From NCBI RefSeq assembly GCF_007745175.1, contig NZ_CP036271.1:4662314-4726313 (forward strand): 64,000 bases of DNA. The letters run 5' to 3'. The position numbers and the translations under genes are program-made. This DNA comes from Caulifigura coniformis (GTDB taxonomy: Bacteria; Planctomycetota; Planctomycetia; Planctomycetales; Planctomycetaceae). The stretch's first letter is position 1. Each line of letters starts with the position of its first letter. Shown here in pieces: positions 1 through 8,225 of the stretch. The notes beneath the pieces were generated by a model. That model was not told where the DNA came from, did no database searches, and saw nothing but the letters and a program-made list of their open reading frames with translations.

Positions 1-1
1 G

Positions 2-2803
2 TCCGATGGCCACTGGACCGCCGATCTCTCCCAGCTGCGCTGGCAAAGGGGGCGTCGCCGAATTTCCGTCAAACTGAAGACAGGCCAGCGTGAAGTGACG
101 CAACTGGTCCGCGTGCAGTACACCCCCGCCGCTCCGAAGCTGCGTTGGCAACCGGCCTGGAGTCCTGCTGCCGAGATCCGTGAGAACGAAGTCGCAGTCG
201 AAGCCACGATTCAGCCGGCGACCGAACCGTTCGAAGCCCGGCTGCTCATCCACCGCCCGGGTACCGCCGAACCAACAGTTCTCAAAACGTGGTCCGGCGC
301 TGAGGAACTCGCCATCCGGGAACCGGTTTCCATCGCTCCCGGCGAGAACCGCCTGGAACTGGAGGTCTGGAACCAGGGAACGTCAGCTGCGGAACGCCCG
401 GCCGAAATGACGCGGCAGGCAGCCGTGGTGCGACGGGCAATTCCCGAGGCGCCACGCGTCCAGATCGATGCCGTCCTGGGCGGCGGAAAAGAAGGCATGC
501 TCCAGCCGATCGAACCGGTCGAATTGGTCCATCGGTCGGGCCAGCCGCAGTTCCGGATCCAGGGAAGTATCGAAGCCACCGACAACATCTCCACTGCCCT
601 CCTCGAGTTCGGCGGAACGCAGCGGCAGATGGCCGGTTTTCAGCCGGGCGCGAGCCGGATGTTCAAGTTTGACGAATTGCTGACCATTCCCCCCGGAACG
701 ACCTCCGTTGTCGTCCGTTCGGCCGTCGGCGGGCGGAGCGCGGACCGCACGGTGTCACTCTCCTATCAACCGCAAACGCCCACCATCGCCCGATTCCAAT
801 CCGACGTCGCTCCCCTCAAACCGCTGCCCGAATCAATCGCCGGGTATCTCGATGGAGTCCTCTTTGAAGGCTATCACGAACAGGTCGTTCTCCTGACGGC
901 AACACTGCAGGGGGACCTCAGCCAGCACTATTCCGTGGAATTCCTGGCCGACGACCAGAAAATCGAACCTGGCCAGATCCAGATCGACCGGAGCGCCCCC
1001 GCGGAACACGTCCTCACTGCCCGGCTCCCGCTGGCCGGCGGTCGACAGTCGTTCAGCCTCAGGGTGTCGAACGAATGGTCGACAGAGTCATCCTTCCGAC
1101 AGATCGATCTCGAACTGCGCCGGCCTCCGCGCATCGACGAACTCCTCGCTCCCGAACGACTTGCCGGAACGCCGCTTGACGTCGTCGCGAAAGTTCATTC
1201 GGTCCTTCCGTTGCGCTCCGCGCGGCTGATGCTCGATGAGTCGATCGAAGTCCCCAATCTGCGGATCGAGCAGGATGCCTCCGCGCCGGACCGCTGGGTG
1301 ATTTCCGCCGGGAACATTGGACTGGCCGAAGGGGAACACCAGTTTGAGCTCACCGTCGCCAATGATGACGGCGTCTCGCTGCTGCCGGCCCGCAGGGCCG
1401 TCCAGATGGACAAGCCTCCCGTTGCGCCCCCGACTCTGACGATCCTCAGTCCCGCCGCACGCGACGCCTCCCTCACGGTCGCTGCGCCACGCCTCGAAAT
1501 CGAATACCGCATCGATTCCGCCGCCCCCGCCGGCGTTCAGTTTGAAGTTCGCGGTGGGCCCCAGCAGCCCGTCGTCGAGCCCTTTGTCGTTCCTGACACC
1601 GATGTCCCGGCCGGTGGACTCGTGAAGCGGCAGCTCATCGAGCTGTTTGAAGGCGTCAACGAGATTTCCCTCCAGGCACATAACCGGGGAGGCTTCAGCG
1701 ACAAGGCCGTCCTGCGGATTGCTTATGTCCCCGCGGCCGCCACGGTGGAAATCGTCTCCGTCGGCGATCTCAAACCCCGCCTGCGGAACGATGGAACCGG
1801 GTATTTCGACCAGCCGGCCAGCCAGTCGTATCTCCCTTTGAAAGGGCGCGTCAAGCTCCACGACCCGGCCATGGCGAAGCGCCCTCTGTCCGCCCGCATC
1901 TGGGTCAATCTGTTCAAGCTCCCGACCGTGCCCGTCGTATTCGACGAGAAGGAGCCCGGCATCGGCACATTCTCGACGGACGTCGTTTTCAACCGGGACA
2001 ACAACCTGATCAGTGTCGAAATCTTCGGCAGCGAAGGCCGGGTCGCCTCGGAACTGGGCTGCACCAACGAGCTCGTCGTCCAATGCCAGGTGCCCGACCA
2101 GAAACAGGAGCTCTACCTGCTGCTTCTCGGGACGGGAAATGGCGAAGAACTCCGTACAAAGACGCGAGGCGCGCTCAAGGCGAAAGCCCTCACCTCTCAG
2201 CAGGCATCACAGGAGGTCTGGGCGTCCGACGCCTTCAGTCGGATCCATGTTCACGATGCGATGAACGTCCCCTCCGCCGCCGTTCAGAACCGGCTCCGCG
2301 AGCTCATCGGCAAGATGCACAACAACCTCCGCACCGGCACTCCGGGAAGCCTGCACTCCGTCGTGATGGTCGTCTTCCAGGGAAAGCTGACCCTCGTCCC
2401 GGACGACTTCTCGCTCGCCACGGCGGCCAGCACCGGACTTCAGTCGCGGCCCCTCACAGGCCGGATCCTCGAGGAGTATCTCAGCCGGGCCTACGGGGCA
2501 CACCTGATCTTTCTCGACCTGATCGATTCCGATCAGCAGCTCCAGGCGCGCGATATCTGGCCGCGGGCGCCGCACCTCGGAATCAAGATCTCGAGCTGGC
2601 ACGGCATGGGAGAAAAACCGGAAGACGCCCAGCTCACGACGATTCTCGAGCGGAGCATGCCCCAGGCGCGCTACGTCAAAGACCTCGCCGAGGGCATCGA
2701 ACGCCAGTATCAGCTCGTCGAGGACCGTTATCCCGGCCAGATCGAGAACGTCGACTTCCTCAAGGGAATCTACGACCTGCGGATCGGCGGCGGCGGTCAG
2801 TGA
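2..2803 (+). CDS. Large Ig-like repeat protein with C-terminal caspase-like (pseudo-protease) domain, 5' partial
   Basis: The reading frame is already open at base 2 with no stop, so the gene starts before the window; the GTG at 95 is internal. Residues before about 680 (counted from the GTG) are a series of beta-rich, Ig-like segments with alternating hydrophobic strands. The last ~220 residues follow the layout of a caspase/C14 fold: a beta strand (YLLLLGTG), a helix that looks like the usual subdivision helix, a strand reading VVMVVFQGK then LTLVPDD, and a strand reading LIFLDLIDSD. In active members these two strands carry the GHG histidine and the DxCHS cysteine; here they read QGK and LIDSD, so both catalytic residues are missing. 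I infer a non-catalytic scaffold or binding domain. The fold call rests on motif order only, without a profile search. No signal peptide can be assessed. Confidence 0.7.
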   Translation, partial: SDGHWTADLSQLRWQRGRRRISVKLKTGQREVTQLVRVQYTPAAPKLRWQPAWSPAAEIRENEVAVEATIQPATEPFEARLLIHRPGTAEPTVLKTWSGAEELAIREPVSIAPGENRLELEVWNQGTSAAERPAEMTRQAAVVRRAIPEAPRVQIDAVLGGGKEGMLQPIEPVELVHRSGQPQFRIQGSIEATDNISTALLEFGGTQRQMAGFQPGASRMFKFDELLTIPPGTTSVVVRSAVGGRSADRTVSLSYQPQTPTIARFQSDVAPLKPLPESIAGYLDGVLFEGYHEQVVLLTATLQGDLSQHYSVEFLADDQKIEPGQIQIDRSAPAEHVLTARLPLAGGRQSFSLRVSNEWSTESSFRQIDLELRRPPRIDELLAPERLAGTPLDVVAKVHSVLPLRSARLMLDESIEVPNLRIEQDASAPDRWVISAGNIGLAEGEHQFELTVANDDGVSLLPARRAVQMDKPPVAPPTLTILSPAARDASLTVAAPRLEIEYRIDSAAPAGVQFEVRGGPQQPVVEPFVVPDTDVPAGGLVKRQLIELFEGVNEISLQAHNRGGFSDKAVLRIAYVPAAATVEIVSVGDLKPRLRNDGTGYFDQPASQSYLPLKGRVKLHDPAMAKRPLSARIWVNLFKLPTVPVVFDEKEPGIGTFSTDVVFNRDNNLISVEIFGSEGRVASELGCTNELVVQCQVPDQKQELYLLLLGTGNGEELRTKTRGALKAKALTSQQASQEVWASDAFSRIHVHDAMNVPSAAVQNRLRELIGKMHNNLRTGTPGSLHSVVMVVFQGKLTLVPDDFSLATAASTGLQSRPLTGRILEEYLSRAYGAHLIFLDLIDSDQQLQARDIWPRAPHLGIKISSWHGMGEKPEDAQLTTILERSMPQARYVKDLAEGIERQYQLVEDRYPGQIENVDFLKGIYDLRIGGGGQ

Positions 2804-3227
2804 TCGTCACAACGCCACTGCCCACCGCGACGCTCGAAGCGGCGACGGGAGGGAGAGGCCTTGATACCGGACACGAAGTGACGGCGGTCAAACCCGACAA
2901 AAAGTTGAGTGACGGCCGCCCCCATTGGTCATGGCCCCTCCAGAATCTGGGCCCCGGCAGGTGCGGCACGTTTTGGCCACGGGAGTCAGCCACGGAGAAC
3001 ATCGCAGGCCGTCACACGACAAGCCCCGAAAGGGGCGATACGTCGCCGGACGCCACTGGCCTGCTCCTAGCCACTCCCAATCATTGCCGAGCCCGCCGTC
3101 CAGTTGACGCCACGCCCCCTGCATGGTGAAGTACGGGCGTCCGTGGTCACGGTGAGGGGCTCTCACCGCTGGCAGTGCGCCTGCTGAACGCGGAAGCGGC
3201 TATGCGGTCTCAGCGATGGAGCATGAG
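2804..3227. other. Intergenic stretch with REP-like element
   Basis: About 420 bases without a convincing gene. It contains one copy of the REP-like repeat listed separately. The short open frames crossing it have no ribosome binding site and no recognisable product. Confidence 0.5.
2949..3045. repeat. REP-like intergenic palindromic repeat, copy A
   Basis: A ~97-base element that aligns with the segment at 4579-4672. Both share, in the same order, a GCCCCG...GGGGC palindrome, a GCCACGGG...GTCAGCC block, and a second GCCCCGAAAGGGGC palindrome followed by GAYACGT. Copy A is the more degenerate; its central block has lost part of the symmetry. Such elements are usually dispersed at high copy number in intergenic DNA of planctomycetes; I infer this by resemblance. 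Confidence 0.7.
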
Positions 3228-3611
3228 ATGGCGGCGGCGTCCAACAGTCCAGCCGGCGACAATCGCCGTCCGTCGGCGTTTCGCCCGGGCGATTCCGTCT
3301 CACGCCGCGTCCTCGAAGACGTCATCAGGCAAACGGCCTCGCTCTACTCGTTCGAAACCCCCACCGATCCGGCCGACCTGGCCCCGCTTCGCGATGTGGC
3401 CACCAAGCTTAAGGGGGCCGACTTCGGCCTCGAGCCCGTCGTCATCGAACTCGTCACCGCCATGCTCCGGCGGCAGCTCAAGGGACTCTGGACCAGCGAA
3501 GAGCAGCTCTCCAGCGTCGCCGGCCGCGTCGCCGAAACGCTCTTCGAGAATCCCGAGACCAGCGAACGGCTGGAAAAGCTTTGGGCTCGCCTCAACGCGG
3601 AGGTCGCATGA
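3228..3611 (+). CDS. Small conserved-looking protein of unknown function, coupled to sigma factor
   Basis: A 127-aa soluble protein with no signal peptide or membrane segment. I chose the ATG at 3228 because GGAG lies 6 bases upstream; an ATG at 3216 in the same frame lacks one. The first ~30 residues are polar and probably disordered; the rest is predicted helical, with a core around KLKGADFGLEPVVIELVTAML and a Leu-rich C-terminal helix ending LEKLWARLNAEVA. Its stop overlaps the start of the downstream sigma factor (ATGA at 3608-3611), so the two are translationally coupled. Coupled small partners of FliA-like sigma factors are often regulators such as anti-sigma proteins, but I see no FlgM motif, so this role is only a guess. 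Confidence 0.7.
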   Translation: MAAASNSPAGDNRRPSAFRPGDSVSRRVLEDVIRQTASLYSFETPTDPADLAPLRDVATKLKGADFGLEPVVIELVTAMLRRQLKGLWTSEEQLSSVAGRVAETLFENPETSERLEKLWARLNAEVA

Positions 3612-4309
3612 CCGGACTCTCCGCCGAGAAAGACCGCCTCGTCGAAGAATGCCAGGGGCTCGTCCGGCATCTGGCGCAGCAGGTGCGAAAACGCATCCCG
3701 TCATGGGTCGAGATGGATGACCTGATCGGGTACGGCCAGGTCGGTTTGATGCAGGCCGCGCGCGACTTCGATCCCGGCCGGGGCAACAAGTTCTCGACGT
3801 TTGCCTTCTACCGCATCCGCGGCGCCATCTATGAGGGCGTCAACAAACTGATGTGGTTCCGCGCGGCCAGGTCGCCCGAATCCAAATATGGCCCGATGGC
3901 CGACGACCTTCTGGAAACGACCGCCGCCGAGAAATCGGCCGGCGCCCAGGACGATCTCGCTGCGGAGGCCAGCTGGCTCGGCCGGATGACCGCCTCCCTC
4001 GCGATGGTCTACCTCGTCAGCGCTGGATCAGAAGGCAGGCCGCTCGATCTCGTCGACACGAAGGCCGAAGACCCCTGGAGCGGCCTGTCCGACAACGAAT
4101 CGAAGAACAAGCTGGCCGAGGCACTCGAACAGCTCCCGCCCGACGCTGCCGCCCTCCTCCGGGCCGTCTACTACGAGGATCGGACTCTCCAGGAGGCCGC
4201 CAACCGCCTTGGAATCAGTAAGAGCTGGGCCAGCCGCATGCACGCCAAGGCGCTGGAACAACTCGCCCAGAAGCTCGGCGGCAGCGAACGCCGGGGCAGC
4301 GCCGCTTAA
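3608..4309 (+). CDS. RNA polymerase sigma factor, FliA/WhiG-like sigma-70 family
   Basis: A 233-aa alternative sigma factor that directs core RNA polymerase to its own promoter class. Region 2 is clear near residues 35-85: DLIGYGQVGLMQAARDFDP followed by FSTFAFYRIRGAIYEGV, the core- and -10-binding helices in the FliA/sigma-28 arrangement. Region 4 lies near residues 180-225 with a helix-turn-helix (TLQEAANRLGISKSWASRMH) for -35 recognition. Region 3 is short and poorly conserved. The ATG at 3608 is fixed by the ATGA overlap with the preceding gene. No flagellar gene is in the window, so the regulon is unknown; the adjacent T6SS locus is a possible target only by position. Confidence 0.88.
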   Translation: MTGLSAEKDRLVEECQGLVRHLAQQVRKRIPSWVEMDDLIGYGQVGLMQAARDFDPGRGNKFSTFAFYRIRGAIYEGVNKLMWFRAARSPESKYGPMADDLLETTAAEKSAGAQDDLAAEASWLGRMTASLAMVYLVSAGSEGRPLDLVDTKAEDPWSGLSDNESKNKLAEALEQLPPDAAALLRAVYYEDRTLQEAANRLGISKSWASRMHAKALEQLAQKLGGSERRGSAA

Positions 4310-4578
4310 GCCCGATTCGGGCACCGCCACGGCGGCCGACGCGCCCCTCCAGGCAAAGGCCGACCTCCCCAAACACTGAGCCCCTACAGCGGCCAGAACT
4401 CGCTCGCCGCGTCTCCCGGAGAGTTCTTCGCGATCGGCCAGGCGAGCGGGGGCATCAGCCCCCTGGTCCCGTCAACGAACAATGCTGCTGCCCGGTGCAC
4501 CCCGTCCGGACGAACGGATCACGCAGTCTCACGGGCACACCGCGACACACGCTTCGACGACAACCGCTCCCGAGTCCT

Positions 4579-4672
4579 GAGCCCCGACAGGGGCGGCACG
4601 TCGTAGCCACGGGCGTCAGCCCGTGGAAATGGCCTCCCGAGGCACAAAGCCCCGCAAGGGGCGACACGTTCG
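4579..4672. repeat. REP-like intergenic palindromic repeat, copy B
   Basis: The cleaner of two copies (other at 2949-3045). It reads as three linked palindromes: GCCCCGACAGGGGC, then a GCCACGGGC...GCCCGTGG stem, then GCCCCGCAAGGGGC followed by GACACGT. The two copies lie in the same orientation on either side of the sigma-factor pair. They could form stable RNA hairpins if transcribed. Confidence 0.75.
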
Positions 4673-4746
4673 ACCGTTCGCTGGCCCCGTCGCCATGTTC
4701 TCCTTCCTGAGAACCCTGCCCCGCGCGCAACCGCTCCCGGACTGGG

Positions 4747-4917
4747 AGAGAGTTCGTTCTTTGGCAATTCTGGACTGACAAGTGATCACCCTGCGGGACA
4801 GACGACCTCGAAAACTCGTCACACATGTCACTGCTGTCACAGGTCGAAAATCCCAAGGGTTCAGACCATTGTTTGCCTTCACAGGTCGTCACAGGTCGTC
4901 ACAGGTCGTCACACATG
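4747..4917 (+). repeat. Left boundary repeat element of the T6SS block (inverted partner at 15433-15608)
   Basis: Element of ~170 bases. It begins with a 21-base string (4747-4767, core GTTCGTTCTTTGGCAA) found exactly, inverted, at 15588-15608. It continues with GTGATCA, GTCACACATGTCAC and a single GTCACAGGTC, and ends with tandem GTCACAGGTC-type decamers at 4878-4907 followed by GTCACACATG. The right-hand element holds the same blocks in the same order on the opposite strand. Conserved blocks are separated by diverged spacers, so this is an older repeat pair, not a fresh duplication. Confidence 0.75.
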
Positions 4918-5248
4918 GCCGATCAGCCCGCTGCAAAGGGCCTTCACCAGGGGAGTCCGAAAGTCCTCTCTGGCTTTAAACCCCGCGCCCCACAGGGAGA
5001 CCCTGTTGCGCGTGCGACTCAAACGCCCCGGCTTGCCCGATCTTCCGCCGCCTGCGCGCAACCCCGCACGGAACGATGGAGGACCAATGAAAACCATCAC
5101 CAGCAGCCAGACAATCAGACGCATCCGGCCGCTACAGCGCCATCGCCACGCTCTTCGTCAGCGGGACCAAAGGGAAGAGAGCCACAAAAATGCCCCCCAC
5201 GTGCACGCATCCTTCGCAGGCCCGCCACCTGTCCCCGATTCACTCCCG

Positions 5249-6262
5249 TTACTGCACGTAGCATTTGTTCGGGTCGCGCCGCAGCTGCAGCCAGCCTGGA
5301 TCGACCCTGTAGCACACGTTCTTCGCTGGCGAGCTGTAGAGGTTCTTGGGCTGCGACATCTTCTTCGCCCAGGCGATCAGTTTGACCATGTCGATGCCGT
5401 CATACATCCACATTTCGTAACCACCTCCCCGGTCATGCTCTGAGATTTCGTGATCCGGGACGCCCAGATCGATCAGCCGCCTCCAGATCGGATTCATGGC
5501 CTTCCGCTCATGCCGGAACTTGTCTTTGACGGACTCCCAGCCTTGCACTCTTCGCCAGTACGCCTCATCACGGGCCACCGCCCACGAGACCCACATCGCC
5601 AGCTCGGCCTGCTTCTGGAAGTCCTTCTTGAATCCCTCGCCGGTGTCGTCCGGCACATCGGTGAGGAACGAACAGTTCGTGGTGAAGCCGGTGAACAGCG
5701 CCTTCGCAAACGACTCCGGAATGCTGTCGGCCCGTTCGACCAGTTCGTCCATCATCGCCATCAGCAGCTTGCCGCGAATGTGGATGCCTTCCTTCAGCCG
5801 CGAAGTGGCGACAACCGTCTCTTCGGCGGACGTCGCGAAGGCATCCTTCATCGTCTTGTTCTCACCCTTCAGCTTTTCAAGCGCTGTTCCCTTGATCGAC
5901 TTGAGCGCATCGCCCGCCGGTTCGTGCAGCCCCGACAACGCCTCCGAAGTCCACGCGGCCGAAAGATCGTCGATGATGTAGGTCTGTCCCTGGATGAAAG
6001 TCTTCACCTTGCCGGCCACGGGAGTCAGCAGCTTCTTCGCCCAGGGCCCGACGAAGGCCTCCATCATGAAACCGAACACTTCCCAGAGCTGGTTGGCCTT
6101 GACCGCCGTGGTCAGCTTCTCCGCGTCCTGCAGCGCCTTCTTGTGCAGCGACAGGGCGGCGTCGTATGGGGCGACGCATGCCTCGCCAAACGCCTGCCAG
6201 CCGACGTGGGCCGTTCCAATCCGATTCCGGATCGCCTGCAAAGTATCTCGTGAAGAAGCCAT
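5249..6262 (-). CDS. Unknown protein at distal end of leftward T6SS arm
   Basis: A 337-aa protein I do not recognise. The N-terminal half is helical, with a moderately hydrophobic stretch (LWEVFGFMMEAFVGPWAKKLL, residues ~60-80) and long charged helices (residues ~110-190) that could form a coiled bundle. The C-terminal third is richer in Trp, Tyr and charged residues (WMYDGIDMVKLIAWAKKM, then NVCYRVDPGWLQLRRDPNKC). No Sec signal is seen. It lies 295 bases downstream of tagJ/impE on the same strand, the position where T6SS arms often carry accessory genes or effectors. With no PAAR, Rhs or known toxin motif, effector status is only a hypothesis. Confidence 0.72.
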   Translation of the reverse strand: MASSRDTLQAIRNRIGTAHVGWQAFGEACVAPYDAALSLHKKALQDAEKLTTAVKANQLWEVFGFMMEAFVGPWAKKLLTPVAGKVKTFIQGQTYIIDDLSAAWTSEALSGLHEPAGDALKSIKGTALEKLKGENKTMKDAFATSAEETVVATSRLKEGIHIRGKLLMAMMDELVERADSIPESFAKALFTGFTTNCSFLTDVPDDTGEGFKKDFQKQAELAMWVSWAVARDEAYWRRVQGWESVKDKFRHERKAMNPIWRRLIDLGVPDHEISEHDRGGGYEMWMYDGIDMVKLIAWAKKMSQPKNLYSSPAKNVCYRVDPGWLQLRRDPNKCYVQ

Positions 6263-6557
6263 GTCAGAATTCCATTGGAGCCACGGGTGATTGAATGTCT
6301 TATCTCAGAGCGTGAACGGCGGAGTTCTGTTACAGACGCGCCGTCGGCCGGATCTCGACCGGAGAATGAACAGACCGGGATTCTTTTCGGACCCGGCTGC
6401 AGCATGCACTCGGGAAGCGCGCCGACCCTTTGCGCAGCAAGCTTCAGAAGATGCCACCTGGATCGCCGCGGCAGGAGGCAGTTCGTTCGGCCTTCGAAAC
6501 ACAGGCCGTCATGCCCGGGATCGTTTCAATCGGCCACGCGTCGAATGCTGCCCACGT

Positions 6558-7340
6558 TTACGCGAAAGTCAGGTCGCCCAGGTCAAAGACCGTCGGGTCT
6601 CCCTCGCCGGCGACAAACTGCTTCCGCCCGAATCCCGTATAGACCCCGCCATCATCTCGAAACGTCGTCTGAAGCCCCAGCTTGAGCTCGTCCGTGGACG
6701 ATTGCCACGAGTTGACGTACATCACCGGGGTGAAGCCGCGCTGGGTGGCGCCGCTTTTCAGAATGACCTGGCAGGGGGCCCAGTAAAGGTCGCGAGGCCG
6801 GATCGGCTCCGGCATGACGACCTGTACGTGGGCCAGCTGATCACACGGAATCCAGTAATAATCGCGTCCCTGCTGGAACTCGAAGATCGACCGCGTGACG
6901 TCGTTCGCGTCCGCGAAATCATCGAAGGGCGTTCCATTCAGTTCGCCCGAAAACTCGGGTCGCTCTTCTTCCGCCGCACGCAGGAGCGTCTCTGCTTCGC
7001 TGAATTGCCGGGCGGCCAGCTGGCCGATCGCCTGCAGATGCTTCTCGATCCGCGCCGGCGGCTCTTCGAAGAACTTGGGCCGGAGCCCTTCCGTCAGCAC
7101 CTTCCGGCGAAGCTCTTCTGCGGCCAGTAGAGAGTGGTAGATCGGAGCTTCTGAAAGCGCGGCCTGGTTTCCGACGACATCGATCTGCCGCCGGGCGCGC
7201 TCCAGGTCGCCGGAGAACGAGAGCAGGGCGAACAGCAACGTCCGCCGGGCCAGGTCCCCTGGCTGGTCTTTCACTTCGGCGATGGCCGCCTCAACAGCTT
7301 CCGACAGTTTTCCAATGTGAAACAGCTCGGCAGCGGTCAT
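6558..7340 (-). CDS. tagJ: T6SS accessory protein TagJ/ImpE
   Basis: A 260-aa cytoplasmic T6SS accessory protein of the ImpE/TagJ family. Family members bind the N-terminus of the sheath subunit TssB and are thought to assist sheath disassembly with ClpV. The diagnostic N-terminal region is a helical, TPR-like segment (ELFHIGKLSEAVEAAIAEV, then LARRTLLFALLSFSGDLERA). The C-terminal half carries the family's ImpE domain with DYYWIPCDQLAHVQV and RPRDLYWAPCQV. The ATG at 7340 gives the expected family length. It follows hcp on the same strand, after a hairpin. Confidence 0.9.
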   Translation of the reverse strand: MTAAELFHIGKLSEAVEAAIAEVKDQPGDLARRTLLFALLSFSGDLERARRQIDVVGNQAALSEAPIYHSLLAAEELRRKVLTEGLRPKFFEEPPARIEKHLQAIGQLAARQFSEAETLLRAAEEERPEFSGELNGTPFDDFADANDVTRSIFEFQQGRDYYWIPCDQLAHVQVVMPEPIRPRDLYWAPCQVILKSGATQRGFTPVMYVNSWQSSTDELKLGLQTTFRDDGGVYTGFGRKQFVAGEGDPTVFDLGDLTFA

Positions 7341-7470
7341 GGTGTCCTCGCTCAGGATTCCAGTTTTTGCAGCAGCCTTGTCAGGAATGATTCGCCCACC
7401 AGCGGCGGAGCCCCATCATTCACGAGCAAAACACCGAACAGCTCAAGAACCAGAAAAGGCGGCCGCTCGC

Positions 7471-7497
7471 GGGCACAGGAACTTTCGTCCTGTGCCC
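7471..7497. other. Hairpin downstream of hcp
   Basis: A perfect 10-base stem (GGGCACAGGA / TCCTGTGCCC) with a 7-base loop lies 22 bases past the hcp stop codon. There is no immediate T-run on the minus strand, so it may stabilise the 3' end of the hcp message or attenuate transcription into tagJ, rather than be a classic terminator. Confidence 0.55.
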
Positions 7498-7519
7498 GTT
7501 GCCTTGCCGCGTTTTCACC

Positions 7520-8005
7520 TTACGGCTTCTTGTTGGCCGCGATGTCCCATTCGGTCTCGACCGGTTCGGTCGCAGCGCCGGTGTCGTCCTGGCCGGTGAA
7601 CGTCACCTTCAGCTTCTCGAACGAGAACGACACGTTCTCCATCGCGAACTGATCGCCCCCGCCTGACTGCTGCCAGCTCGACACGAACACATGCGTCATC
7701 TCGTACTTCATGTACTCCACCGGGCCGCCGTCGCCGCCCGCCTTGCGGAACACCAGCGTGGCCGAGTCGTAGTGCGTTCCTTCGCACGTCTTCAGGAAGA
7801 ACGTCGGCGAGGCCTTGTCGGCCCGCTTCGTGATCACCAGGTCGTGCACATTCACCTTGGCCGTGCCGGCGCCGCCGCCATAAGCCCGGGAGGAGGGGTT
7901 CGTGGCCCCGAGCGAGGCGCTCAGCACGTCGATTTCCCCTTCGTGTCCATCAGTCTTCGAATCGCCTTCCACACCTTCGATCTTCAGCAGAATGTCGGCA
8001 GCCAT
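7520..8005 (-). CDS. hcp: T6SS inner tube protein Hcp (TssD)
   Basis: A 161-aa Hcp, whose hexamers stack into the T6SS inner tube propelled by the contractile sheath; it also carries small effectors in its lumen. The start MAADILLKIEGVEGDS and the body (VHDLVITKRADKASPTFF, EYMKYEMTHVFVSS, ENVSFSFEKLKVTF) match the family along its full length. ATG at 8005 is chosen because AAAGGA lies about 8 bases upstream; an in-frame ATG at 8014 would abut that site. The gene sits between two 10-base-stem hairpins, which may set its transcript level apart from tssABC. Confidence 0.96.
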   Translation of the reverse strand: MAADILLKIEGVEGDSKTDGHEGEIDVLSASLGATNPSSRAYGGGAGTAKVNVHDLVITKRADKASPTFFLKTCEGTHYDSATLVFRKAGGDGGPVEYMKYEMTHVFVSSWQQSGGGDQFAMENVSFSFEKLKVTFTGQDDTGAATEPVETEWDIAANKKP

Positions 8006-8163
8006 GATTGGCATCCTTTGAAACAGGATTTGTCCGGTGGACGCCGCGGGGTCGAACACCGACCATCGCTGCCACCGTCACTATGGTCTGTTGCCGCCTG
8101 GGGAAGTTGCGTGGATTTCCACGATTTTCCGCGGCATCCGCAGCCCCTGGCATTCCGCATCCA

Positions 8164-8195
8164 CAAAAGCGAAGGCCGGAAGAAACCGGCCTTCG
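8164..8195 (-). terminator. Rho-independent terminator or attenuator between tssC and hcp
   Basis: A perfect 10-base stem (CGAAGGCCGG / CCGGCCTTCG) at 8170-8195 with a 6-base loop. On the minus strand it is followed by GCTTTT. It falls 30 bases past the tssC stop, inside the 220-base gap before hcp. I infer partial termination, which would let hcp be transcribed at its own level from a promoter in the gap. Confidence 0.7.
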
Positions 8196-8225
8196 TCTGG
8201 ACCACAGCCCTCCGCATCCTGCGGG

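Larger units (their letters stand above)
4310..5248. other. Intergenic stretch holding two repeat elements
   Basis: About 940 bases with no gene I can support. It carries REP-like copy B (4579-4672) and the left boundary element of the T6SS block (4747-4917). Overlapping open frames here have no recognisable product, and several run through the repeats. Confidence 0.55.

Noticed and set aside
1088-2083. 331-aa minus-strand open frame within the first gene
   Set aside because: Antisense to a long continuous Ig-like coding frame; no binding site and no family features.
2181-2803. Active caspase-like peptidase
   Set aside because: The positions expected to hold His and Cys read QGK and LIDSD.
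2083-3129. 348-aa plus-strand open frame overlapping the end of the first gene
   Set aside because: Out of frame with the real gene, Arg/Pro-rich composition typical of a shifted frame, and it runs through a REP-like element.
4878-4917. CRISPR-like array
   Set aside because: The units are 10-base direct tandem repeats with no spacers and no cas genes nearby.
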